Below are positions 1 through 9,049 of a stretch of DNA of 11,500 nucleotides, piece after piece. This DNA comes from Chrysomallon squamiferum (Eukaryota; Mollusca; Gastropoda; Neomphalida; Peltospiridae), in NCBI GenBank assembly GCA_012295275.1, contig CM022678.1:7267059-7278558 (forward strand). The letters run 5' to 3'. The notes beneath the pieces were generated by a model. It had not been told where the DNA came from. It made no database searches and worked only from the letters and a program-made list of their open reading frames with translations. The position numbers and the translations under genes were made by a program. How positions within the stretch are numbered: position 1 is the first letter of the stretch; each line of letters starts with the position of its first letter.

Positions 1-1
1 G

Positions 2-193
2 AAGCAGCAGATGGAGGAGAAGCGACTGAGGCAGCTGCAGGAGCGAGAGGCGGAGAAGTCGCTTGGGGACATGTCGTGGCTGGACAGGTTCACAACAGAT
101 CACAAACCCGTGCCGCTCCCCCACCAAGTCGACGCGTTGAAGAACGTCATCTCGAAACCGTACGGCTTCAGTCTGCAGCAGCCCGGGTTTTAA
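2..193 (+). CDS. C-terminal coding segment of an unrecognised protein (partial, 5' end outside window)
   Basis: An open frame enters from the left edge and runs 63 codons to a TAA stop at 191-193. No splice acceptor with a pyrimidine tract is visible, so the exon probably starts upstream; the ATG at 11 is more likely an internal methionine than a start. Residues 1 to about 21 are very rich in K, R, E and Q with leucine spacing, as at the end of a charged coiled-coil helix. A more hydrophobic tail follows, with MSWLDRF at about residues 24-30, a proline-containing PVPLPHQ stretch, and a C-terminus ending in SLQQPGF. The stretch is GC-rich and uses mixed codons, unlike the AT-rich repeats after it, which supports real coding. 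I do not recognise the family and give no function. The tail has no visible catalytic motif or transmembrane segment. It could also be the last exon of a minor isoform. Confidence 0.72.
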   Translation, partial: KQQMEEKRLRQLQEREAEKSLGDMSWLDRFTTDHKPVPLPHQVDALKNVISKPYGFSLQQPGF

Positions 194-216
194 AATCTGA
201 CAACGTCGTCCTCCTC

Positions 217-705
217 GACTTTTTGTATCATTCTTGTTTCAAGATTGTCAGAGAATTTTATATCATTTTTTGCTCCAAGACTGTCATAGAATTTTATATC
301 ATTTTTTGCTCCAAGACTGTCATAGAATTTTATATCATTTTATTCTTAGACTTTTATAACATTTTAGTTTGAGATTGTCATATACTTTTGTATCAGTTTA
401 TTTCATGACTGTGATAGATTTTTATATTATTTATTTCATGACTGTCATAACTTTTTATATTATTTATTTCATGACTGTCATATTTTTTTTATATATTATT
501 TATTTCATGACTGTCATAGATTTTTATATCATTTATTTCATGACTGTCATAGATTTTTATATCAATTTATTTCATGACTGTCATAATTTTTTATATTATT
601 TATTTCACGACTGTCATAGATTTTTATATCAATTTATTTCATGACTGTCTCAGACCTTTATAGCTTTTTATCTGAAGACTGTCATGTACTTTTATATCAG
701 TTTTT
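217..705 (+). repeat. Minisatellite, 33-36 bp unit, about 14 copies, in the probable 3' UTR
   Basis: The landmark GACTGTCAT or a close variant recurs at 243, 279, 315, 349 (degenerate), 373, 407, 440, 473, 509, 542, 576, 609, 643 and 677. Spacing is 36 bp in the first units and 33-34 bp later, with one 36 bp unit at 473-508. A degenerate first unit starts near 217. Each unit joins an AT-rich half (TTTTATATCA or TTTATATTATTTATTTC) to the CATGACTGTCATAG core. The early units carry TTGCTCCAA where later ones carry TTATTTCAT, so the array has two subfamilies. Short open frames across it (76-372 and 369-644) only translate the repeat. Confidence 0.9.
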
Positions 706-836
706 CATTAAGGTTTTCAGCAATTGTACTTAATTCATGGACATATTAAGTGTATGTAGGCTGATTTTAAAAAAGAAGTCATTGTCACCACATCGCTAAT
801 CAAGATAGGTAGTCGTAGAGTTTGAGATTTAGGCTT

Positions 837-845
837 TTATTTATT
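837..845 (+). promoter_or_regulatory. AU-rich element (TTATTTATT nonamer)
   Basis: The nonamer TTATTTATT lies in a run of overlapping ATTTA pentamers followed by a T tract. In mRNA this is the classic AU-rich instability motif. It is only meaningful if the probable 3' UTR is transcribed, and in DNA this AT-rich the motif can arise by chance. Confidence 0.3.
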
Positions 846-963
846 TATTTTTTTTTTTAATTATTTTTATTAAGCAAATTATTTTATTATATTTTTTAAA
901 TCTAATTTATTTAGCATGCTGTAGAATGTGGAATTTAATCCCAAATATTCTAGACGATCGATT

Positions 964-971
964 TGTATATA
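964..971 (+). promoter_or_regulatory. Pumilio-type site TGTATATA
   Basis: An exact match to the Pumilio/FBF recognition octamer UGUANAUA inside the probable 3' UTR, about 120 bases before the poly(A) signal. Binding is inferred from the motif only. Confidence 0.3.
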
Positions 972-1065
972 ATAAATAATTTTAATTTATATATATATAC
1001 GTACGTATACAGATATTTATATTTGACGTGTCAGCGTAACAATTGATGTATGTGTGTGTATTTTA

Positions 1066-1073
1066 TGTATATA
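1066..1073 (+). promoter_or_regulatory. Second Pumilio-type site TGTATATA
   Basis: A second exact UGUAUAUA octamer 12 bases before the AATAAA signal. It sits in a TGTA-rich stretch (1046-1080) of the kind bound by cleavage factor Im, so it may serve 3'-end processing instead of Pumilio binding. A third copy at 1129-1136 lies past the cleavage site. Confidence 0.3.
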
Positions 1074-1084
1074 TGTGTATCGAA

Positions 1085-1131
1085 AATAAAGTATACTTTG
1101 TAAAAAAAAAAAAGAAAACTGTTTGTTTTGT
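1085..1131 (+). terminator. Poly(A) signal, cleavage site and GT-rich downstream element
   Basis: AATAAA lies at 1085-1090. A plausible cleavage point is at about 1101, 11-20 bases downstream and just before an A-rich stretch (1102-1113). A GT-rich element (GTTTGTTTTG) follows at 1121-1130. Upstream TGTA motifs at 1046-1080 complete the usual metazoan arrangement. The genomic A run could cause internal oligo(dT) priming, so read evidence ending here would need care. Confidence 0.5.
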
Positions 1132-1277
1132 ATATATATTATTTTTGCTGTCTTTATGTCAAGGTCATCAGATGTAGTACAAAAATGAAGTTTTACTTAA
1201 TAAAAGTCATAAGAACTTAAAAGTAACAAAAGCTACGATTTCGTTTCAGTAACTGATATAATGTATGTAGACTGCCT

Positions 1278-1821
<544 letters not shown>

Positions 1822-1843
1822 TTTTTTTTTTTTTTTTTTTTTT
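1822..1843. repeat. Homopolymer T22
   Basis: An uninterrupted run of 22 T, preceded by short TTA repeats. It could be the tail of a minus-strand retroposed copy, but I recognise no SINE body to its right. Confidence 0.9.
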
Positions 1844-2052
1844 CGAACTGGAGAAGTAATCAGATATTCGACTATAAAAGGTAATTCATAGTTCTTTGAT
1901 TCTGACAGTAGGATTACTTGTTCTGCGATAGATCTGTTTTTCTTCCTGATCGTGTTGACTTTATCTGCAAGGGAATAGTTGGACTGAGTATCGTTGTTAC
2001 CTGAGGTATGAATTTTTATCCCCTTTGGTAAAATTAGCCAAGGATTATCCAG
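1844..2052. other. Unique island with a TATA-like motif and a possible splice-site pair
   Basis: About 210 bases of mixed-complexity sequence. TATAAAAG lies at 1873-1880. A pyrimidine-rich stretch ending in CTGCAAG at 1971 and a GAG|GTATG donor-like site after 2005 bracket 34 bases. Neither leads to a supported open frame, so I annotate no gene. Confidence 0.35.
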
Positions 2053-2076
2053 ATATATATATATATATATATATAT
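2053..2076. repeat. Microsatellite (AT)12
   Basis: A perfect alternating AT run of 24 bases, self-complementary and so able to extrude as a hairpin. Confidence 0.95.
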
Positions 2077-2112
2077 CAGGGTATGTGTGTTTGTATGTTA
2101 GATATATTCGTT

Positions 2113-2272
2113 TTATTATTATTATTATTGTTGTTATTATTATTATTGTTAGCATTATTATTAGTAGTAGTAGTAGTAGTAGCAGTAGTAGTAGCAGTAG
2201 TAGTAGTAGTAGTATTAGCAGCAGTAGTAGTTGTAGTGATAGTACTAGTAATAGTAGTATCATTATTATTTA
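2113..2272. repeat. Compound trinucleotide array, TTA/TTG then TAG/CAG
   Basis: TTA and TTG triplets (about 2113-2160) turn into TAG triplets with interspersed GCA, GAT and ACT variants (about 2161-2262), then back to ATT. Three open frames across it give poly-Ser, poly-Leu and poly-Val translations and are not genes. Confidence 0.9.
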
Positions 2273-2545
2273 AAATTTTATTTCTTATTATTAATTTCTT
2301 ATTATTTTTATGTTTTATTTATTTATTTATTTGTCCATTTATTTATTTATTTATTTATTATTATTATTATTATTAATTTTTATTTTTTTTTTTTTTCTCT
2401 TCTACATTTTAGAATATTTCTTCATTTCATTTACATTTGTATACATGTTATCTTTCCTTTTTTTTTTCTTTCTTTTAACTATTCATATATTCCTGCAGTT
2501 ATTTCTGTATACCTTTTTTTTTTTTTTCTCTCTCAAATATTTTTT
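2273..2545. repeat. T-rich low-complexity stretch with (ATTT)n and (ATT)n
   Basis: ATTT repeats (about 2315-2357), ATT repeats (2357-2374) and several T runs of 8-14 bases. The open frame crossing it is mainly Phe, Leu and Ile from T-rich codons. Confidence 0.8.
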
Positions 2546-2917
2546 TTTTACGTTCCGTAATAGCCTTTCTGGACTAGCTCAAGATTCTGCGGAAATTTTA
2601 TTTGACAGAAAGTATTTATCTGTTATGAATTATGTAAGCCATAAAACGTTTCAAACATTGTCAGAGATGTTTAACAACTTTGTCTAAACAGGCAAAAAGG
2701 AGCCAGTGAAGAAAGAAAGAAAGAAAAAAAAAAAAAAAAAGAAAAGAAACAACAAACAGGTAGAAAAAAGATTACTGTAAAACAGTGCAGAAGTACTTAT
2801 GAATGTTACTATAAATATCTTTAGTCTCGATTTTTCAAGAATAATAATGCTAATTATTCACTTTGATAAGCGAAGTTAGTGTACGAAACTGCGGCTATCA
2901 GTTGACATGACTCTAAT
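2546..2917. other. Mixed-complexity intergenic sequence with a weak exon-like stretch
   Basis: A pyrimidine tract ends in TAG at 2561-2563. The plus frame after it stays open for about 41 codons of mixed composition to a TAA at 2685-2687. An A-rich purine stretch (GAAA, then an A run, about 2712-2750) follows, then about 150 bases of unremarkable sequence. The open frame could be chance, and I found no conserved motif. Confidence 0.3.
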
Positions 2918-2989
2918 CGTCATCATCATCATCATCATAATAATCCTTATCATCATTATTCATAACCATCTTCTTCATCATTCTTTTAT
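2918..2989. repeat. Short (CAT)n-type array
   Basis: CAT triplets (about 2919-2937) pass into ATA, TCA and CTT variants. It gives poly-Ile in the plus frame and is not coding. Confidence 0.75.
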
Positions 2990-3224
2990 ATTTACTTATA
3001 ATTTTTCGGCTTTGCAAATTATTCAGTCATGGCTCGGCTGCGATTTAGTACGAAGTTACCGGAAACTGTTAGGAAAATTTCAAAAGTCTGCATGCTGTAA
3101 CTGCACTGTGTGTGTTTTGTCATTTCTCAGACATTTATTTTCTTACTGTCATTATAGTGTTTATATGACTTTGAAAAATAGAAAAATAACATCGTAACAG
3201 AATAAGGAGTCCTTTCTAGTCATT
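2990..3224. other. Ordinary-complexity island, no supported gene
   Basis: About 235 bases with no internal repeat. The plus frame is open to 3197 for about 64 codons beyond the CAT array, including a CCNCTVC cysteine cluster, but there is no start outside the repeat and no recognised domain. I treat it as chance. Confidence 0.4.
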
Positions 3225-3253
3225 ACACACACACACACAGAGAGAGAGAGAGA
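3225..3253. repeat. Compound microsatellite (AC)7(AG)7
   Basis: Seven AC units directly followed by seven AG units, both perfect. Confidence 0.93.
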
Positions 3254-3286
3254 TAGTCTGAAGCAACATTAATTATTAGAAGTCTT

Positions 3287-3656
3287 TCTACTACTACCAC
3301 TGCTGCTACTTCTGTTACTACTATAACACTGCAGCTACTCTACATTTGCTGCTAGTATTAAACCACAACTATTACTGCTACTACTACTTTACTACTTCTT
3401 CTACTACTGCTACTTCGACTACCACTGCTGCTATTTCGACTACTTCTACCACTACTACTACTGTTGCTATTTCTACTACTGCTGCTACTTCTGTTACTAC
3501 TACTACTATCACTGAAACTACTCTACGTTTGCTGCTAACATTACAACCAAAACTATTACTATTACTACTACTGTTACTGTTGCCTTCTACTACTACTACT
3601 ACTTCTTCTATTACTACTGTTATCAAATAGCTGTGTATACTACTACTACCACCACT
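3287..3656. repeat. Degenerate CTA/ACT trinucleotide array with an internal duplication
   Basis: About 370 bases of mainly CTA triplets with GCT, TTC, GAC, CCA and TTA variants. The segment 3300 to about 3387 recurs at 3479 to about 3567: both begin CTGCTGCTACTTCTGTTAC and share CTCTAC(A/G)TTTGCTGCTA further on. The offset is 179 bases. The Thr/Ser-rich plus frame (3346-3630) and the long minus frame (3384-4046) both come from the repeat; I reject them as genes because codon choice follows the triplet unit and the composition is simple. Confidence 0.9.
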
Positions 3657-3769
3657 AATTATACTTAAACAGGTTTTACTATCTTCTGAATATTCACTAC
3701 TTCTGCTTTTATGACTACATGTTCTGCTGCACCTAGTAACGTCATTGTCAGCACTGTTGATATTCCAAG
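3657..3769. other. Short mixed stretch, nothing recognised
   Basis: About 110 bases linking the CTA array to the purine-rich block. No motif or open frame of note. Confidence 0.5.
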
Positions 3770-4258
<489 letters not shown>

Positions 4259-4319
4259 AACAACAACAACAACAACAAAGTAATAAAGAAAATAACTAAA
4301 AAAAAAAGCTCAGACAAAA

Positions 4320-4730
4320 CAATCGGTTTCTCACGTTGCTAAGCCACGCTCAAACGAATCACTCAATATCTCGAACATCGGTTTTCTCGAAGTGTCGAGT
4401 TTTACGTTTCGAGTTAATGCAACGGACAGGCGAGTTGAAAGCAAGAACACTTCTAACAGGCGTCGATAAATCAAAGTAGAAGTCAATGAAAATCTAGTTA
4501 AGTAACTATTTGTTTTTCCAATCGCCAAAAACCATGCAAAGGAATTTTTTTTTTCTTTTTTTTTTTTCCCACCGTCTTCGAGTGAAGATATTCTTTGGTT
4601 TCTTTATGACGCAGATTCTTTTAATGGAATTCAGGGGCGGTTAAGGATATCCAGAAATGGAGAGCTTCTTCTTGTTTTTTTTCTTCTGTTGTGGTGGGTT
4701 TAACTTTAGAGAGAGCGTTAATGATTTTTA
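4320..4730. other. Unique CpG-containing island, no supported gene
   Basis: About 400 bases of ordinary-complexity sequence. Near-direct repeats ATCGGTTTCTC (4322) and ATCGGTTTTCTC (about 4378) are followed by an inverted pair CTCGAA (4386-4391) / TTCGAG (4408-4413). A minus-strand frame (4331-4528, 65 codons) has mixed composition but no recognised family or splice support. Two T runs lie at about 4541-4567. Confidence 0.45.
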
Positions 4731-4773
4731 TTTTATTTTATGGTATTTTATTTTATTTTATTTTTTTTTTAAA
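4731..4773. repeat. Pentanucleotide (ATTTT)n
   Basis: Repeated ATTTT units with one GGT interruption near 4742, ending in a T run. Confidence 0.85.
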
Positions 4774-4842
4774 GAAAATATAAATAATAAAATAAAGTAT
4801 AAATCTGGTCGGAAAAAACTAAGACAGCATTAATTAAAAATA

Positions 4843-5051
<209 letters not shown>

Positions 5052-5130
5052 TATTCCAAAAAAGGAAATATTCAAAAAAAATAATAAAATAAAACAAATG
5101 ATTCTGAAAAAAAAACAAAATAAAACAATA

Positions 5131-5363
5131 ATTAAAATAAAATAAAATGAACTAACAAAACAAAACAAAACAAAACATTAATTAAAATAAAATAAAACAA
5201 AACAAACTAACGAACAGAATAGAATAGAAAAGAATAAAATAAAATAAAACAAAACAAAACAAACAAACAAATAGAATAGAATACAACAGAATAAATTAAA
5301 ATAAAATAAAACAAAACAAACAAACAAATAGAATAGAATAGAACAGAATAAATTAAAATAAAA
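5131..5363 (+). repeat. Minisatellite, about 50-62 bp unit, about 4 copies
   Basis: The block ATTAAAATAAAATAAAA recurs at 5131, 5181, (degenerate) about 5236, 5295 and 5352. Between blocks lie AAAAC, AAAC and AATAG sub-repeats in a fixed order. The last full copy is exactly 57 bp (GAATAGAATA at 5274 and 5331). It is a higher-order repeat made of short microsatellites. The Phe/Leu/Cys-rich minus-strand frame here (5178-5420) reflects the repeat. Confidence 0.8.
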
Positions 5364-5500
5364 AGATGAAAACAAAGAGAAAACTGGGAGATGCTGTGTA
5401 ACCTCCTCTAGAATCCTCACAGGAAACTGGCCTGCTGAAACTGTCTGCTAGGTTCACGTGTTACAAAGACACGTCTAACATGCAGCAGAAGTACGAAAGC
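5364..5500. other. Unique stretch with a small inverted repeat
   Basis: About 135 bases of mixed-complexity sequence before the SINE. ACGTGT (5456-5461) and ACACGT (5469-5474) can pair around a 7-base loop, with outer GTT (5452-5454) and AAC (5477-5479) extending the stem past small bulges. It may be part of the SINE insertion or older sequence. Confidence 0.4.
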
Positions 5501-5636
5501 AGGCTTAGGTCAGTGGTTAGAACGTCCGCTAGAGAACAGAGAGAAGTGTCGTACTGTAGGTTTTCCCATTCTAGCCAGAGACCCATACTGATGCATCAGT
5601 GTCTGCGTTAAATTAATAAAGAAAGAAAGAAAGAAC
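5501..5636 (+). mobile_element. Probable tRNA-derived SINE with a GAAA tail
   Basis: The segment GGCTTAGGTCAGTGGTTAG (5502-5520) followed by AACGTCCGCT resembles the D-arm and A box of a eukaryotic tRNA; D-stem bases GGTC and GAAC pair at three of four positions. GTAGGTTTTCCC at about 5556-5567 lies where a decayed B box (GGTTCRANTCC) would be. The anticodon stem no longer pairs, so this is not a working tRNA. About 45 bases of tRNA-unrelated body follow, ending in AATTAATAAAGAAAGAAAG (5611-5629), a simple-repeat tail typical of SINEs. No clear target-site duplication is visible. The family is not identified. Confidence 0.55.
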
Positions 5637-5674
5637 TAACAACAAAATGAACAGCTTCAGCATGCGATATTATT

Positions 5675-5680
<6 letters not shown>

Positions 5681-5747
<67 letters not shown>

Positions 5748-5756
5748 GTATGTAAG
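5681..5756. repeat. Compound microsatellite (TG)n(TA)n(TGTA)n
   Basis: About 18 TG units (5681-5717), then about 9 TA units to about 5735, then five or six GTAT units. Alternating purine-pyrimidine throughout, so prone to Z-DNA and cruciform structures. Confidence 0.93.
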
Positions 5757-5828
5757 TATTTAGACACACACACATATCTACATACACTTATTTATTTTTG
5801 TATTTATATTATTTCATTTACCGTTTTC

Positions 5829-5872
5829 TTCTTCTTTCTTTCTTTTTTCTTTCTTTCTTTCTTTCTTTCTTT
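5829..5872. repeat. Microsatellite (TTTC)n
   Basis: TTC and TTTC units, with at least seven TTTC in a row near the end. Confidence 0.85.
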
Positions 5873-6739
<867 letters not shown>

Positions 6740-6854
6740 AACTCGGAAGAAATTTAAACTGTGCTTTAGTGATTCATTTATTAGAAAAATAAAACGAAAA
6801 TAAATCGATAAGCCAATGCTGAAAAAAGTCCACACTATTCCGTAAACTGCTGTG

Positions 6855-6948
6855 ATTGGTTGAACCTCGTTTACCGAGACGACAAACATTCTCTAACGAT
6901 TGACGTAATCGAAAATGGACATTTCCCACTTTTCTTTTTCTTATAAAA
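6855..6948 (+). promoter_or_regulatory. Promoter-like cluster: CCAAT box, CRE-like site, TATA box
   Basis: An inverted CCAAT box (ATTGG, 6855-6859), a CRE-like TGACGTAA (6901-6908) and TATAAAA (6942-6948) occur in the usual order within about 95 bases of otherwise ordinary sequence. The CRE sits inside CGATT-GACGT-AATCG (6897-6911), a small inverted repeat. No open frame or splice donor of note follows within several hundred bases, so this may be chance or serve a non-coding transcript. Confidence 0.25.
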
Positions 6949-6959
6949 CTATTCTTAAC

Positions 6960-7539
6960 GAATTACAAGATGTGAAAATACGTTTGCTTGGATTTTTCTA
7001 AATACGAGAATAAAAATAAATACGATAAATATCCCCAAAATAAATAAATAAATAAATAAAAAAAATTAGAAAATAATCTAAAGAGACAACATTCAGAAGA
7101 AAAAATTGTAGCAGTAGTAGTGAGTGTGGTGGTGGTGGTACTAATCATCGTCGTAGTAGTAGTAGTAGTAAAGATAAAATAAATAAAAAAAATTAAAAAG
7201 ACGAGAATAATTAAAACAAGGGAAAAATAAAAACAACATCTAAATGCAACAAGACGGAAGTAATCAAATTTAAATAAAAAAAAATAAAATTAAATTAATA
7301 AATGAATGAATAATTAATTAAATAAACGAATAACGAATGAACGAATAAAATAAAGAAACATACACACAAAAATAAATAAATAAATAAATAACTACGTATA
7401 TAAATCATTAATTGTCTAACTAAACAAACAACAAACAAACAAAGAACAAAAAAGAAAAAAAAAAAAAAAAAAAAAAAAAAAACACCAAAAACCCAATAAA
7501 AACCAGAACACAAAAAATGAATCCCAAAAAAAAAAAAAC
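6960..7539. repeat. A-rich low-complexity stretch with AATA, TAG and A28 tracts
   Basis: Contains AATA repeats (about 7036-7060 and 7366-7392), a short GTA/GGT/CGT triplet array (about 7110-7170), AATG/AATT/AACG units (about 7297-7345), AAAC units (about 7422-7445) and A28 at 7455-7482. No coding signal on either strand. Confidence 0.8.
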
Positions 7540-8010
7540 CTTGCGTAAAACAGAACCAGATAATATAATTAGCGATTATTTAGAGAAATAAACAGAATAG
7601 TAAAAACGGCCTTCACACAAAAACGAATGAAACGGTTTTAAAAAGACGTTGATGACTGAAACGAGGTAATGAAATTTGCATGTGTAAATCTGGATAAGAT
7701 ATCCATAAATCAAACAGGATGTTTGTTTTTGGGGTTGTGAACTTATGTGAAGGCAACTGACTGGAATGAGTAAACATAATCTACCTTTTCATCGCAGTAT
7801 TCAGTTTAAAAAAAAGCTTAGCTTTTATGGTAGACCGGTTGAGTCATAATTGTCTAAAATGCTTGGCAGGTAATCTGCATCAATTAAACAGACGTTTTAT
7901 TTCGACAGCATGAATGAATAAATAAATAAATAAATAAAATAGAGTCTTTAATGCAGATGACGTAAAACGGGACTCTTGTTTTAGCTAAGCTAATTCGGTA
8001 AGAACGATTA
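7540..8010. promoter_or_regulatory. Unique island with several transcription-factor-like motifs
   Basis: The longest ordinary-complexity stretch in the window. Exact matches: octamer ATTTGCAT (7674-7681), forkhead core GTAAACA (7770-7776), AP-1 TGAGTCA (7840-7846) and CRE-like TGACGTAA (7958-7965). The CRE lies between the inverted arms AGAGTC (7941-7946) and GACTCT (7971-7976). An AATA run lies at about 7913-7938. No open frame of note. Short motifs are expected by chance at some rate, so an enhancer role is only a possibility. Confidence 0.22.
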
Positions 8011-8014
8011 AATT

Positions 8015-8580
8015 ATCGATGAATCGATAGTACAGGATGATGAAAAAAAAAAACGGTTTAAAAAATCGATGTATTATTTGGCAAAAATATTGATAGAATG
8101 ACAGAGATATCGATGAATCGATTGTACAGGATGTTGAAAAAATGGTTTTAAAAAAATCGATAAATAACGATATTGATAGAATGATAGAGATATCGATGAA
8201 TCGACTGTATAAGATACTGAATTTTTTTTTTTTTTTTTTTTTTTTTAAATGTTAAAAGATCGATAAATTATTTCATTAAGATGTTAATAGAACAGTTGAA
8301 ATATCACTGAATCGTTTGAGAACGACGTTCAGACACCGGTTAAAAAAAAAAAAAAAATCGATAAACAATTTGGTTAAAATGTTGATAAAATGGATGAAAT
8401 ATCGGTGAATTATTTTCGGTGCACGTTGAGAAACTTATTTAAAAAAAAAAAAAAAAAATCGATATATCATTCGGCTTAGATGTTGATAGAATGGTTGGCA
8501 TATCGATAAATCAGGTGCCTACGAATAAGCACTAAACTGAATGGCTATGACTCTGACATATCCGGTTGAAATATCGAAAC
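8015..8580 (+). repeat. Satellite-like tandem array, 83-111 bp monomer, 6-7 copies
   Basis: Monomers begin ATCGATGAATCG or a variant at 8015, 8109, 8192, 8303, 8401 and 8502, with a decayed start near 8573; lengths are 94, 83, 111, 98, 101 and about 71. Within each monomer the order is ATCGATGAATCG, GTACAGGATGTTGA, an A-rich run, AATCGATAAAT, then GTTGATAGAATGGTTGAAAT. Length varies mainly because each monomer has its own homopolymer: long A runs in monomers 1, 4 and 5, and T25 (8222-8246) in monomer 3. There is no open frame. Confidence 0.9.
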
Positions 8581-8714
8581 ATCTTTCGCTAATAAAAATG
8601 ACATTCAAAGAGAATCAAAAATAAAATATTAAAAATAAAAAATGTGAAGTAACTGAAAATACGTATTAAAGGATTTTAATCGCTAGCCGTATAATTGCTG
8701 TAGTACATATATTT
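8581..8714. other. Short unique stretch between satellite and triplet block
   Basis: About 130 bases, A-rich, no motif recognised. Confidence 0.5.
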
Positions 8715-9049
8715 GTTATTATTATTAGTAGTAATAGTCGAAATAGAAGTCGTAGCAGTAGTGGTAATAGTAGTAGTAGTAGTAGTAATGTATTAGTATT
8801 ACTGCTGCACTACTACTGCTACCACCACATCTACTTCTACTTCTACTACTGCTAGTAGTAATAATGTAATACGACTACTACTGCGACTTCTATTTCGACT
8901 ACTACAACGACTTCTATTTCGACTACTACTACTATTACTACTACTACTACTAAATATGTGTACTATTTCTATTACTACTACTAATAATAATAAAATAGTA
9001 ACTATAGTGATAGTATTAGTAGTAGTAGTAGTGATAGTAACTATAGTTA

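Larger units (their letters stand above)
194..1101 (+). other. Probable 3' untranslated region of the upstream gene
   Basis: Base composition drops sharply from GC-rich to strongly AT-rich straight after the TAA stop, and no further plausible coding continues. The stretch ends at an AATAAA signal followed by a plausible cleavage site, giving a UTR of about 0.9 kb. It includes a minisatellite (217-705), an AU-rich element near 837, and UGUAUAUA sites at 964 and 1066. The extent is inferred from the stop codon and the poly(A) signal. An earlier AATAAA at 971 or a later one at 1199 could give shorter or longer forms. Confidence 0.5.

Noticed and set aside
76-644. Two open frames over the 3' UTR minisatellite
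   Set aside because: Their peptides are direct translations of the 33-36 bp repeat, and the first overlaps the terminal exon out of frame.
2025-2376. Poly-Ser, poly-Leu and poly-Val frames
   Set aside because: They follow the TTA/TAG triplet array in different frames.
2907-3197. Open frame with a CCNCTVC cysteine cluster
   Set aside because: Its start lies in a CAT repeat, the cluster matches no domain I know, and the length is within chance.
3346-3630. Mucin-like Thr/Ser-rich protein
   Set aside because: The Thr/Ser content comes from ACT/TCT triplets of the array; there is no signal peptide and no flanking domain.
4331-4528. 65-codon minus-strand frame of mixed composition
   Set aside because: I recognise no family, splice site or promoter; it is worth a database search but not an annotation.
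5501-5580. A working tRNA gene
   Set aside because: The anticodon stem does not pair and the B box is degenerate, so a SINE head fits better.
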